A stretch of 64,000 nt of DNA, taken from positions 1 through 64,000 of the forward strand of contig JBHEQV010000007.1 in assembly GCA_046530735.1 (NCBI GenBank), read 5' to 3'. The translations under genes were made by a program, and so were the position numbers. Of this stretch, positions 10,019 through 20,618 are shown in pieces; the first letter of the stretch is position 1, and each line of letters begins with the position of its first letter. The DNA comes from Arsenophonus sp046530735. Its GTDB lineage: Bacteria > Pseudomonadota > Gammaproteobacteria > Enterobacterales > Enterobacteriaceae. The notes under the pieces are model-generated. The model searched no databases and had not been told where the DNA came from. It saw only the letters and a list, made by a program, of their open reading frames with translations.

Positions 10019-11404
10019 AGTTATTAACAAATCTGGTGCATGGTTGTCAGAGTATCAATTTACTCTGATGTTTTATAAATCTGTTCTCCATCTCTTAAAT
10101 TAAATGTTATTTTTCACCAGATTTATAACCTAAAATCTCCTTAGTCAGTTTCAGTTTTTCTAAGCATCTTGATGCAGTTTAAATAACATTGAAAGGTTTG
10201 CTTTTTTTTGAACTACTGTGCTTCGCGCGTCGACTTCATAGTCTCACTGTCACAAAAGCTAATTCAATCGGATTGATTGTTCTTATCGATGCCTAGTGCG
10301 CTAACGAGAAGGTATAGAATGCCAGTCGTTTTTTAATTATTCTCCAACATCATCATTGCTGAAATAATATGATGAAAGCCTTTTAAATAAAACATTAAGG
10401 GATTTATAATCGGCATCGCTGCCTCTCTGGTAGGCAAAGGCATTCCCCCTTCCCACCACACAGCTCTCACCCTTAACTTTCTGTGCTGCATGCCTTTTAG
10501 AGGTAAATCTAGTGCATTAGCTATTTTGTGTATCTAATGATGTTGGTTTTACATGCTTAGAAATATCTTTGCTATTATATTCTAAAATTAAGGGCACCTC
10601 GTCTTCCGTAGCAATCCTTAGAGATATGGTTAATCTAGGTGCTTGCAGGTCTATTGAGGAATTCGGCCTAATGAGCTTCTGACTCCCGATAAGCATATTC
10701 GATCGTAACGAGCCTACTTGTTCATACGGGAGTGCACGTCGCCTTAATCAGCAGGTAAAAACGATCAGCTTTCCTATGACCAGAATGGTCATGTCATCAG
10801 AGCAGGAATAAATGTATATTTATCATTTAGATCATGCAGATACAATTCAGATGCTCTTCAAGACATTGCTGTTTCAATTTGCTGATAGAACTTGGCAAGA
10901 GATCGCGTGAGATTTACCGAGAAGCAGGTAAAAGATTCATGAGAATCTCCGATGGAGATGCCTCGCAGATATAGGAATGCCAGTAAATCTTTGACGTTTT
11001 TATACTATTCGGATAAGGCAGTAAAAAAATCTGTTGAAGAATATTCCGTTACCTCTAAGATCTCTTACCTTAAGCACTTTAAATACTAATATAACCCATA
11101 GCAATTTGTATATAGTTAATTGTAGAGCAGTTAACCGTTATAGTTAACGGTACGCCATTCGTTAACAACGATGGCGAAACCATAAATTTGAACACTATTT
11201 CAAAGATAGTCCTATCAGTTTCCTGGTATTATTACGAATGAATTCATGCAAGGTATCGCAGGCAATGTCTGGTTTCGTGAATACCTGTAAGGTAAACTTT
11301 TCATGTCATATCATCTCTCTATTGTTAAAATCATTTACGAAATTAATTAACAGAATACATCACCATCCTCGAAACCCTATATATTAAAATAAGCATAACT
11401 CTTC
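10019..11404 (-). mobile_element. IS256-family element, full length but decayed
   Basis: Minus-oriented ~1.39 kb copy. The left end has the best-preserved terminus, gttattaacaaatctggtgc, at 10018-10037. The NPIE region is recognisable around 10260-10285 but interrupted. Confidence 0.83.
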
Positions 11405-12169
11405 TTCAATAAACAGTAAAAATAATTAAAATTATTTTAAATACAGATAGCATTTCACTTTTACTTATATTTTAATTATGAAATTTTATTAAAAATATTT
11501 ATTTAATTTTATAGCATTTTACTATTTATTTAAGTTAAATCTTATAGAATAATTTAATTTTATATATTACATTTTTAATTATATTTCGATAAATAATATA
11601 TTAGATTATGATATAAAATCATATTTATTTGTTATTATATAACAACAATTGAATAATAATAGATAGAATTATATAATCAATCTAGCAATAAATGAATAAC
11701 AGGTAAAATTTATATATTTTCTAATATTAATTAGGTTTATTTAAACTATAACTATTTATAAGTAAATAGCTTGTTATATAGTAACTACTGTTTAGATTTT
11801 ATAAATATAAATTTTCATAAACAATATAAACTGAAATAGAAAATTATAATTGGATTACAGAAAAACTAAATACAACAATATTTAATATCTTTTATACTTA
11901 TTATAATTGAATGATGATACTAGAAATATTAAAACTTTCAATCTATAAAAAGCTTAATCTATAAGCATTATATTAATATAATTATAATATCTTATTACTG
12001 ATAATTATTTTAATAAAAATTAAAATTAATAAAATTTAATTTCACTTTATTAATCGGTATTTTTAATATTCTTAATATAAGAATATTAAATTAATTTAAT
12101 TATAATGATTAACAAAAATTAATTAAATCAATCATTTTAATTTAAAGATTTTTCTTATATAAATAATCA
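11405..12169. other. Extremely AT-rich spacer between oppositely oriented IS256 copies
   Basis: About 765 bases composed mainly of A and T runs. I can read no gene, RNA or conserved element in either strand. It is bracketed by a minus copy on the left and a plus copy on the right. Confidence 0.5.
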
Positions 12170-13567
12170 TAGCTTATTTTTAATATATATGGTTTCAAAA
12201 ATGGTGGCATATTCTGCTTAGATTAATTTCATGAATGATTTTAATAAAAAAGAAATGATATGCTATAAAAACCTATCTTAATATAAGTATCTGCGAAACT
12301 AGATATTATCTATAATTCATTGCATAACGCATCCATTGCTACTAGAGAGAGATGATAGCACCGCTATTGAAGTTAAGATGAAGCCATGCTGCAATAACCT
12401 TCTTAACGCCGCTTTGTTGATGGGGAACTATGCGTCGTCAGTAACAATTATTTATCACAGCGAACCTACAAAGAAGGTATTATCGATATTAAGATTAAAG
12501 TGATTAAGGTTAGAAATTTTTCAGCGGAATAGAATATGCTTCAACAGCTTGCTTACACTTCCTTATTTAATCGTATTAAATAGCGAAAAATTGCTACTAT
12601 TGGGTATACGGCGAGACATCTACACCATTGATTTTTATAAATCTTTAGGGCACTTTTTAAAAAAAATCAGATAATCTCTCTGCCAGTACATAAACAAACT
12701 GAAACAGGAATAACTTGAAGAGAATTAGCAATGGTGATGTCTGCATGATTTAAACGATACGTGTTACGTTTATTTTTTAATCGATGACATATATACTATC
12801 TATCAGGAAAGTTGATCACCTTTGACTACTTCTTCATTTATTGACATCACTAAATATATAGACATAAGAGAAACCAATTACGGTAAAATATGTTTATCGA
12901 GAATCAGAAGAAAACTTGCTATAACTTTTCAATGGCCTGCTGTAAACGCGGGACTTAACCGTATATATTAGACTTATTACTGGGATACAGAGTACCGCCT
13001 ATTTTAGTTTTTAAATAAAATAGAAAGAGATAATCCCAAATACACATTAATAAGGTTATTTGGAGTATAGAAAATAGCTCATGTGCTACCTTTTGCTCAC
13101 CAAAGACAGGTAACAGAAAGTTAAAGCTTGAGCTTCAAGAGATTTGGATATCAGAGAGCCGTGATATTGCTAATAAAACCTTTAATTTTTTGTTAGCAAG
13201 GTTTTCAGTGGTATTCTACAGCGATAAAGAAAGTGAAGCGAAGAGCAGCAAGAAGAACGCTGGCATTCTACGGCTTCCAATTAGTGTTCTTTGGCTTCAT
13301 AAGAATGAAGAATCTTGTATTGAGTCGGCTTTTGGAAACAGTGAGCTCATGAAGCCGATGCACAAAGGACTGTAGTTCAAAAAACAACCATTTAATGGTA
13401 CTGAATCTTCTCCCGTCTGCTCATAAAATCTGGACCACTCTTAATGGAAGTTAACCTGTTGATTCTGTTGTGATAAATAACGTCCAATTCAATAGTGGAA
13501 AACAAATTCACGAAACATCAGAGTAGAATATAGCCTTATCACTATATACTAGATTTGTTAATAACTC
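12170..13567 (+). mobile_element. IS256-family element, full length but decayed
   Basis: Plus-oriented ~1.4 kb copy ending in the shared ctagatttgttaataact at about 13548-13566. The 61-codon open stretch at 13190-13375 covers the transposase C-terminal region and is a remnant, not a gene. Confidence 0.83.
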
Positions 13568-13584
13568 CATATAAATTATATTTA

Positions 13585-14640
13585 GTTAAATTATTTTATA
13601 ATTATTTGGTCCAAAATTATTATATAGACCTTCGTCACACAAGCCCTATTTATGGCAAGGATGGCTACTGTGCATGATATAAGTTAAGGGTAAATATCAT
13701 GATTATAAGATTTTATCGTCATGGAACTAGAAGACCAAAAATTAGCAATGATCTCCCGAGAATCAAATATACCTAGATCTATTTTGGCTAATCGTTATAG
13801 CATATCTAAACTACTTTTACTAAATGGCAAAAACAAGATGATGTTGATGATCACAATCATATTCTCCCATCGTTTATCAATAACACTGTCGCCAACTCAG
13901 AAATCCGTACTCATTTTATTTTGAAAAACCGTTTTCTCCTTCTTGCCGATCTATCTACTGGCAATCCATACGCGAATCCTGAACCGCATTACATCTTAAT
14001 CTGGCTTAAATTGCTGTTTACGTAAACCAGAGGTGAGGATTTGCGTGAAATGAGGAATAAAATTCCAGAAGCGTAAGCATAAAGCATTTAAAAGCTATGC
14101 GTCTGCTTTAGCTACACGTAGCTGTAAATATCTCTTTTATAAATGCCAAATAAACTTTACAATGTTATATTTTCGTAGGTATAGATCACATAACTCGATG
14201 AGTTTTATCTGCCTTTACAAGCCAAAGACCGCAATCAATGATTGATACTTTTTACCTAATCTTAACTAAATATATCCACACATTATTCATATAGTACTTA
14301 TAGACAATGATAATAATTTCAGATTACCGTTTTGCTTTTCGAAAACGTTCATTTACTAAAAAATAAGAATTTAACCATTTGTGTACAAAGTTGGTATAGA
14401 AAAACAACTTAGTCCTTCTCTCCCATTCATTCTGAAACGAATGGTATGATTGAACAATATAATGAGCGTATGATAGAAGATAGGCTAGAAAGCTTTAATT
14501 TTAATTTTTGTCAAGAGCTTGAAAATCACTCTGAATCGATATATTTAATTTTATACTTATAAATTATTCAATCAGTATTGACTAGAAAAATTTCGTTATA
14601 ATCTATAAAGATTGGTTAAAAGTTAAACCTGAATTATTCA
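13585..14640 (+). mobile_element. IS481-like element, decayed
   Basis: Most complete plus-oriented copy. The N-terminal part survives as a 67-codon stretch at 13721-13924 with helix-turn-helix-like text (IPRSILANRYSISKLLLL). Further on, DNDNNFRLPF near 14307 recalls the TDNGSEF integrase motif. Near 14425-14470 lies the segment that reads SETNGMIEQYNER in a neighbouring frame. These correspond to the helix-turn-helix and rve integrase core of IS481-family transposases. Frameshifted throughout. Confidence 0.72.
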
Positions 14641-14652
14641 AAAAAAATCATA

Positions 14653-15741
14653 CTATCTTCCAGGGAAGATGATAGGTAATTTAGCTGGTTTCGAAACTTT
14701 ATTCATCCAGGCAGTTAGTAAATTATGTGAAACAGCTAAAATAACTGGACCAATAAAAATACCAATTACGCCAAATGATAAAATTCCACCAATTACACCA
14801 ATAAAAATAAGTATCATTGATAAATTTGCTCCCCTTTTTATTAAAAATGGGCGTAATACGCCATCCATTGTTGCTACAATTATGCTCCATATTATTATTA
14901 TAATGGCATAACTAGTATTGCCTGACCAGAATAACCATATTATAGAGGGCACCATAATCAATAATGGGCCAAGTTGGGCAACACAACATACAAAGACAAG
15001 AATTGTTAATATTTCAGCATAAGGAATATCTGCTAAAGCTAAACCAATACCACTGGTAATTGCTTGTATTAATGAGGTTACAACTACACCTAATGCAACA
15101 GCGCGAATTGATTGACCAGCAAGCAGAATGGCGATATCACCCTGCGTACCTGCTAGTCGAATGGCGAAATGTCGAATACTTAATATAACACTTTCTCCTT
15201 TTAGATAAAGTAATGCACTAAATAGTAACATTACGATAAGATGAAACATAAAACGTCCAGCATTAATAGCTTGCGCTAAAAACCAGCTAGTTGCTTCTCC
15301 AATATACGGTTGTAGTTTAGAAAAAAATGTATTACTACTATTAGATATCAATGCATGCCAACCATAAAAAAGTTTATTATCTATAAATGGTAGATTTTTT
15401 AACCATAACAGCTCTGGCAATCTAATTTCAGACGGCGATTTTGCCCATTCAATTAGTGGGCCACTATTTTGTATAATGCCACTAATTAGCATTGCAAAAG
15501 GAATAACGAATAATAAGATTACTAATAATGTCATCGCTATACTTGCTAACCATTTTTTATACCATAGTTTGCTTTCAATTTTTTTGAATAATGGCCAGGT
15601 TGCAATAACCAGCATGCCAGCCCAGAGAAAACCAAGTATGAACGGTTTCAATACCAAAAAACATGCTGTTATCATCAATAAAATAGCAATTATGCTTAAA
15701 ATAAATTTAGGTAAATCATTAAGGGATTGTGCTTTTTCCAT
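14653..15741 (-). CDS. ydiK: PerM/AI-2E-family inner-membrane permease YdiK
   Basis: Polytopic inner-membrane protein of the PerM (AI-2E exporter-like) family. The substrate of YdiK is not established. The 362 residues are close to the E. coli length, with N-terminal hydrophobic segments near residues 15-48 and 62-90, a soluble loop, and a block of helices from about 155 to 345. Conserved text includes PFILGFLWAG, LLFSALLYLKGE, SIRAVALGVVVTSLIQA and GIFIGPVILAVSHNLL, each close to E. coli YdiK. The frame is open. In E. coli ydiK lies close to the suf operon, and here it is divergent from sufA about 0.9 kb away, so the neighbourhood is ancestral. No ribosome binding site of note upstream. Confidence 0.92.
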   Translation of the reverse strand: MEKAQSLNDLPKFILSIIAILLMITACFLVLKPFILGFLWAGMLVIATWPLFKKIESKLWYKKWLASIAMTLLVILLFVIPFAMLISGIIQNSGPLIEWAKSPSEIRLPELLWLKNLPFIDNKLFYGWHALISNSSNTFFSKLQPYIGEATSWFLAQAINAGRFMFHLIVMLLFSALLYLKGESVILSIRHFAIRLAGTQGDIAILLAGQSIRAVALGVVVTSLIQAITSGIGLALADIPYAEILTILVFVCCVAQLGPLLIMVPSIIWLFWSGNTSYAIIIIIWSIIVATMDGVLRPFLIKRGANLSMILIFIGVIGGILSFGVIGIFIGPVILAVSHNLLTAWMNKVSKPAKLPIIFPGR

Positions 15742-16080
15742 AAATTGGCCTAATTATAAAAAATTACGAATGGGATATTATCAATGATCTATTACATGAT
15801 TAATGATATTTTAACTAATAAAAATAGGGTGATAATGAAATTATATTGTTTATAAAATATTAATTACCAAGTTTTATTTTGTATGAACTCTTGTCAAGGA
15901 CAGTACATAAAATACAAAGTGAACACTAATTAAAAAAAGTTACTAGGATCATGATCCCACCTTATAGGACGCGCTTATTAAATAAGTTAGAAAATAATAA
16001 AGTATTTAACTATATTAAAGACCAAGGTTTTAACGATGATTTAACGATCAGTTAAACTGAATGTTTATTAATGGCAACAG
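15742..16080. other. Spacer between ydiK and an IS481 fragment
   Basis: About 340 bases. A plus-strand run near 15950-16050 can be read as PPYRTRLLNKLENNKVFNYI before a stop. It could be the end of a lost gene, but I do not recognise it. Confidence 0.3.
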
Positions 16081-16205
16081 ATAATAGTGGAGTTGTGCTA
16101 ATTTCTCTTAACTATATCTCTCAATAGCTATCCTGTCATGAACAGGACTTGTGCGTCGATGATCTATATAATGATCTTGAATCAAATAGCTAATCTATTA
16201 AACTA
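16080..16205 (-). mobile_element. IS481-like terminal fragment
   Basis: Short piece matching the 5' end of the IS481-like copies (compare 8260-8345, 25200-25340 and 43855-43980): the shared text is tatatctctcaatagctatc followed by tatataatgatcttgaatc. No coding capacity. Confidence 0.6.
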
Positions 16206-16639
16206 GTATCTTCAAAAAAAGTACATAGCTTATGTAATGCGATTTATCTTGATCGTTGGTAAAAATTTTATTAATAAAAGTATTTAATAAATAATTAAGA
16301 CTAAGTTGTATTTTCCGATTGATAACAATCATAATTTTATTATTAATTAAAGATAAATAAAAGACAATAAGTCGATAGTTTATCCATATTTTGTTTGTCA
16401 AATTTTAAATATTATTAAATTTGTAAGTTAATTTTATTAATTAATAAGTTAATATAGTTAATAAATTAACTGCTCTGAACTAATAGTAAAATAAATACTA
16501 CTTTTGCTGAAAAACACTCTAATAAAAATATCCACTTAAATAAGTAGTTAAAGTGAACAATGTTATCATTAACATATATAGTATTAAGCAAAAAAAAATC
16601 TAGTTACATTCATAGTGTATTAGTCAAAAAATTAGTTTA
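16206..16639. other. suf operon upstream region
   Basis: About 430 very AT-rich bases that must hold the suf promoter. In E. coli this promoter is controlled by IscR, OxyR and Fur, but I cannot identify a convincing operator here by eye. The only suggestive text is gttatcattaac near 16562-16573, a weak Fur-like half site, and I make no claim from it. Confidence 0.3.
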
Positions 16640-16641
16640 AT

Positions 16642-16645
16642 GAGG
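16642..16645 (+). promoter_or_regulatory. Ribosome binding site that decides the sufA start
   Basis: GAGG lies six bases before the ATG at 16652 and overlaps the upstream in-frame ATG at 16640, which has no Shine-Dalgarno of its own. The 16652 start is therefore preferred. Confidence 0.65.
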
Positions 16646-16651
16646 TCACTA

Positions 16652-17020
16652 ATGACAGAGCACGTCGATACTTCTTATTTTAATCAAACAATTTGGCAGG
16701 GCCTTACCATGACCGATAAGGCGGCTGCTCAAATTAATAATTTAATGAAAAAAAATCCCGATAGTCAAGGACTATCTCTTAAGATTAAACAATCAGGTTG
16801 TGCAGGATTTAGTTATGTTATTGCATTGATAGATAATCCAACCAAAGAATATTTGCTGTTTGAACACAATGGCGCTAAGCTTTTTGTTCCTCTAAAAACA
16901 ATGCCATTTATTGATGGTATTGAGGTTGATTATGTTCATGATGGACTTAATCAAATATTTAAATTTAATAATCCTAAGGCTCAACACGCTTGTGGTTGTG
17001 GTGAAAGCTTTGGTATTTAA
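16652..17020 (+). CDS. sufA: Fe-S cluster assembly A-type carrier SufA
   Basis: A-type carrier that receives Fe-S clusters from the SufBCD scaffold and passes them to apoproteins. With the start at 16652 it has 122 residues, the same as E. coli SufA; an in-frame ATG four codons earlier is less likely. The three cluster-ligand cysteines are present in the family context KQSGCAGFSYV and HACGCGESFGI, and the conserved FVPLKTMPFIDGIEVDYV segment is intact. First gene of a six-gene operon: sufB starts 12 bases after its stop. Confidence 0.96.
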   Translation: MTEHVDTSYFNQTIWQGLTMTDKAAAQINNLMKKNPDSQGLSLKIKQSGCAGFSYVIALIDNPTKEYLLFEHNGAKLFVPLKTMPFIDGIEVDYVHDGLNQIFKFNNPKAQHACGCGESFGI

Positions 17021-17032
17021 GTGAATTAAATT

Positions 17033-18532
17033 ATGTTACAGTATAATATAGAAATTGGTCATGATGTTCAACAATGGTTAGAGGAGCATCATTATAAAGA
17101 GGGATTTTTCACTCAAATTGCAACGGATGAATTACCTAAAGGTCTTAATGAAGAAGTTATTAAAGCCATTTCAACCAAACGTAATGAACCTGATTGGATG
17201 TTGCAATTTCGCTTAGAAGCTTACCAACATTGGTTGAGTATGGAAGAACCGCACTGGCTTAAAGGCTACTACCCTAATTTAAACTATCAGGAATATAGTT
17301 ATTATTCCGCACCATCATGCAATAGTTGCGATGATAATCGTCACATTAAATCCGATTCAGCAACAGAGGTTGGGAATAAGAATAACAATAATTATCTGAC
17401 TGCAGAAGTTGAAAAAACGTTTAATAAGCTTGGAGTACCAGTACGTGATGAAAAATTAGTTGCGGTAGATGCTATTTTTGATTCTGTTTCTGTTTCAACA
17501 ACTTATCGTGTTGAATTAGCAAAACTGAATATTATTTTTTGCTCTTTCGGTGAAGCAATCCAACAATACCCTGAATTAGTAAAAAAATATATTGGTACGG
17601 TTGTTTCTAATCGGGATAACTTTTTTGCTACATTGAATTCTGCTGTCGCTTCTGATGGTACCTTTGTTTACGTACCAAAGGGAGTTCGTTGCCCAATGGA
17701 ATTATCAACCTATTTTCGTATTAATGCAGCGAAGACCGGTCAATTTGAGCGCACTATCTTGATTGCTGATGAAGGCAGTTATGTTAGTTATATTGAAGGA
17801 TGTTCTGCTCCAGTACGTGATAGCTATCAACTACATGCTGCTGTAGTTGAAGTTATTATTCATAAAGATGCTGAAGTAAAATACTCTACCGTACAAAATT
17901 GGTTTTCAGGTGCTAAAAGTGAACATACTGGTATTTTAAACTTTGTCACTAAACGTGCTTTATGTAAGGGTGAGAATGCCAAAATGTCCTGGGCCCAGTC
18001 TGAAACAGGATCGGCTATTACTTGGAAATATCCCAGTATTATCCTTCAAGGAGATAATTCGATTGGGGAATTTTTTTCAGTGGCATTAACCAATGGTAAC
18101 CAACAAGCTGATACCGGTACAAAAATGATCCATATTGGCAAGAATACACATTCTACCATCATTTCTAAAGGGATTTCAGCAGGTCGCAGTCAAAATAGTT
18201 ACCGCGGTTTAGTAAAGATTTTACCGACTGCTGAAAATGCTAGAAATTATACCCAATGTGATTCTATGTTAATTGGCACTAAATGTGGCTCGCATACCTT
18301 TCCTTCTATTAAGGTAAAAAATAGTAGTGCAAAGTTAGAACATGAAGCCACGACATCTCGTATTGGTGAGGATCAACTTTTTTATTGTTTACAACGTGGT
18401 ATTAGTGAGGATAATGCCATTTCTATGATCGTAAATGGTTTCTGTAAAGATGTCTTTTCTGAATTACCATTAGAGTTTGTCGTTGAAGCGCAAAAATTGT
18501 TAGCAATTAGCTTGGAACGTAGTGTGGGTTAA
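17033..18532 (+). CDS. sufB: Fe-S cluster scaffold subunit SufB
   Basis: Core subunit of the SufBC2D scaffold on which [4Fe-4S] clusters are built from sulfur delivered by SufSE. The 499 residues match the E. coli length (about 495). It has the usual charged N-terminal region, then the right-handed beta-helix core (about 130-430), with conserved DGTFVYVPKGVRCPMELSTY, IEGCSAPVRDSYQLHAAVVE and QCDSMLIG (the cysteine that corresponds to the essential core Cys). The C-terminal domain ends FSELPLEFVVEAQKLLAI. The N-terminal segment (PSCNSCDDN) is diverged from E. coli but the frame is continuous. It sits 12 bases after sufA and 44 before the sufC start, consistent with a single transcript. Confidence 0.97.
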   Translation: MLQYNIEIGHDVQQWLEEHHYKEGFFTQIATDELPKGLNEEVIKAISTKRNEPDWMLQFRLEAYQHWLSMEEPHWLKGYYPNLNYQEYSYYSAPSCNSCDDNRHIKSDSATEVGNKNNNNYLTAEVEKTFNKLGVPVRDEKLVAVDAIFDSVSVSTTYRVELAKLNIIFCSFGEAIQQYPELVKKYIGTVVSNRDNFFATLNSAVASDGTFVYVPKGVRCPMELSTYFRINAAKTGQFERTILIADEGSYVSYIEGCSAPVRDSYQLHAAVVEVIIHKDAEVKYSTVQNWFSGAKSEHTGILNFVTKRALCKGENAKMSWAQSETGSAITWKYPSIILQGDNSIGEFFSVALTNGNQQADTGTKMIHIGKNTHSTIISKGISAGRSQNSYRGLVKILPTAENARNYTQCDSMLIGTKCGSHTFPSIKVKNSSAKLEHEATTSRIGEDQLFYCLQRGISEDNAISMIVNGFCKDVFSELPLEFVVEAQKLLAISLERSVG

Positions 18533-18576
18533 TGGTTTCTATTAAAAGAATATTCAGTTATTCAGAGGCCAATGAA

Positions 18577-19320
18577 ATGTTAAGTATTAAAAATTTAAAT
18601 GTCAGTATTGAAGGTAATCAAATTCTTAACGGATTAAACTTAACAGTAAAAGCAGGTGAAGTGCATGCAATCATGGGGCCTAATGGATCAGGCAAAAGTA
18701 CCTTATCAGCAACACTAGCAGGACGTAAAGAATGTCAAATAGAGCAAGGTGAAATTCTATTCAAAAATAAAAACTTGCTTAAGTTATCGCCAGAAGAGCG
18801 TGCAGGTGAAGGTATATTTTTAGCCTTTCAATATCCAATAGAAATTCCTGGTGTTAGTAATCAATTTTTCTTACAAACTTCTGTTAATGCCATTAGAGAG
18901 TATCGTAAGCAGTCACCCTTAGATAGATTTGATTTTCAGGATTTTATTAAAGATAAAATTGAACTACTTGATATGCCGAAAGATTTACTTACTCGATCAG
19001 TCAATGTCGGGTTTTCTGGTGGAGAAAAAAAACGTAATGATATTTTACAGATGGCGGCGTTAGAGCCTGAATTATGTATTTTAGATGAAACGGACTCAGG
19101 TCTTGATATTGATGCTTTAAAAATAGTGACCAACGGCGTTAACTCATTACGTACCGCCAAAAGAGCTTTTATCATAGTCACTCACTATCAGCGCATTTTG
19201 GATTATGTACAGCCTAATTTTATTCATGTTCTTCATCAAGGAAAAATTATTCAATCTGGTGATTTTACATTAGCTAAAAAACTAGAGGTACAAGGCTATG
19301 GCTGGGTTATTGGCAAATAA
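18577..19320 (+). CDS. sufC: Suf system ABC ATPase SufC
   Basis: ATPase subunit of the SufBC2D complex; ATP binding drives a conformational change in SufB-SufD during cluster assembly. The 247 residues match E. coli. Walker A GPNGSGKST (about 33-41), signature FSGGEKKRNDI (about 143-153), Walker B ELCILDETDSGLD and the H-loop VTHYQRILDY are all intact. The start at 18577 (MLSIKNLNV) is chosen over an in-frame ATG at 18532 because the family begins MLSIKDL and an AGAGG lies eight bases upstream. The last bases overlap sufD by 23 nucleotides, suggesting translational coupling. Confidence 0.97.
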   Translation: MLSIKNLNVSIEGNQILNGLNLTVKAGEVHAIMGPNGSGKSTLSATLAGRKECQIEQGEILFKNKNLLKLSPEERAGEGIFLAFQYPIEIPGVSNQFFLQTSVNAIREYRKQSPLDRFDFQDFIKDKIELLDMPKDLLTRSVNVGFSGGEKKRNDILQMAALEPELCILDETDSGLDIDALKIVTNGVNSLRTAKRAFIIVTHYQRILDYVQPNFIHVLHQGKIIQSGDFTLAKKLEVQGYGWVIGK

Positions 19321-20617
19321 TGAAAGAGCAGAAAAACAGAATCAAGTTACAAAATTAAATCAACAAGCGCTAAAAGGTTTTGCGACACTCTTTTATTCCA
19401 GCAAAAGAGCAAAAGAAAAACAAGCTCAGGCCTATTGGAAACAGGCAGAAAAAATTGGCTTTCCACTATTTCGTCATGAAGAGTGCCATTATATGCAATT
19501 GACAAAAGTACTTAACGCTCAATACCAATTAAATAGTGATAAAGCTAACTCAATTACCACTAAGCAATTAAAACAGTTGGCAATCTCCTTTGATGGTTGG
19601 CAGATTGTTTTGTTTAATGGATATCTTATTCCTGCGCTAAGTAGCGATAACTTTGGACTTTATCAAATTCAAATGATGAATACACTGACACAGCTTACAG
19701 CACCTATTGTGAATGATGAAATATTCCTGTATTTAACTGAGAGTCTGGCTGCTCAACCACTATTAATTAAATTAGCCGCTAATCAACAGGTAGAAAAACC
19801 TCTTTATATATTAAATATTACTTCTGGTTCAAATCACCGCGATTATATTAATACCAGTCACTATCGCTATCATTTAGATATTGGTTCTAATTGCAAATCG
19901 CAAGTTATTGAACATTTTATTTCTGTTGATGATAAATCGCATTTAACTGGTAGTCGATTGACCGCTAATATTGGTGATAATAGTTATTTTAGTCATATCA
20001 AACTTAGCATTGAAAATAACCAAAGTAACCATTTCGCCCATAATGACATCTTATCAGGACGAGACTGTCAAATAAATAGTATCGGTATTTTTACTGGCTC
20101 AGCATTACTTCGACATCATACTAGTGTGAAGTTAAATGGAGCAGGCAGCAGATTATCATTGAATAGCTTTTTGTTAGCACAAAATAGAGAAACTGTCGAT
20201 ATCAGAACTTATCTTGAACATAATCAACCATGTTGTAAAAGTCGCCAATTACATAAAACAATTGCATTGGATGAAAGTAAAGTTATTTTTAATGGTATGA
20301 TTAAAGTTTCACCAGCAGCACTTAAAACTGATGGTAAAATGATAAATAATAATTTATTATTAGCTAAAGAAGCCGAAATTAACACCAAACCACAGTTAGA
20401 AATTTATGCTGATGATGTTAAATGTAGTCATGGCGCGACAGTAGGACGTATTGATGATGAACAGTTGTTTTATCTACGTTCACGAGGTATTCATCTCAAT
20501 AATGCAAAACATATGATTATAGTTACTTTTGCGGCTGAAGTCATCAAAGCTATTCATAGTGAAAGTGTAAGTAATAAGGTATTGGAGATTATTCAGAAGC
20601 GTTTGACAGGGATTTAA
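19298..20617 (+). CDS. sufD: Fe-S cluster assembly protein SufD
   Basis: Paralogue of SufB that pairs with it in the SufBC2D scaffold and is needed for iron entry. The 439 residues compare with about 423 in E. coli. The N-terminus MAGL matches E. coli and overlaps the end of sufC. The first third is diverged, while the beta-helix core and the C-terminal part are well kept: ESLAAQPLLIKLA, SRQLHKTIALDE, NNNLLLAKEAEINTKPQLEI and DDVKCSHGATVGRIDDEQ, the last containing the histidine implicated in cluster formation. Only one base separates its stop from the sufS start. Confidence 0.96.
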   Translation: MAGLLANNERAEKQNQVTKLNQQALKGFATLFYSSKRAKEKQAQAYWKQAEKIGFPLFRHEECHYMQLTKVLNAQYQLNSDKANSITTKQLKQLAISFDGWQIVLFNGYLIPALSSDNFGLYQIQMMNTLTQLTAPIVNDEIFLYLTESLAAQPLLIKLAANQQVEKPLYILNITSGSNHRDYINTSHYRYHLDIGSNCKSQVIEHFISVDDKSHLTGSRLTANIGDNSYFSHIKLSIENNQSNHFAHNDILSGRDCQINSIGIFTGSALLRHHTSVKLNGAGSRLSLNSFLLAQNRETVDIRTYLEHNQPCCKSRQLHKTIALDESKVIFNGMIKVSPAALKTDGKMINNNLLLAKEAEINTKPQLEIYADDVKCSHGATVGRIDDEQLFYLRSRGIHLNNAKHMIIVTFAAEVIKAIHSESVSNKVLEIIQKRLTGI

Positions 20618-20618
20618 T

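Noticed and set aside
16540..16600. Fur or IscR operator upstream of sufA
   Set aside because: Only weak half-site-like text in AT-rich DNA; not supportable by eye.
16640..16651. Earlier ATG for sufA
   Set aside because: It overlaps the likely ribosome binding site of the ATG at 16652 and has no Shine-Dalgarno itself.
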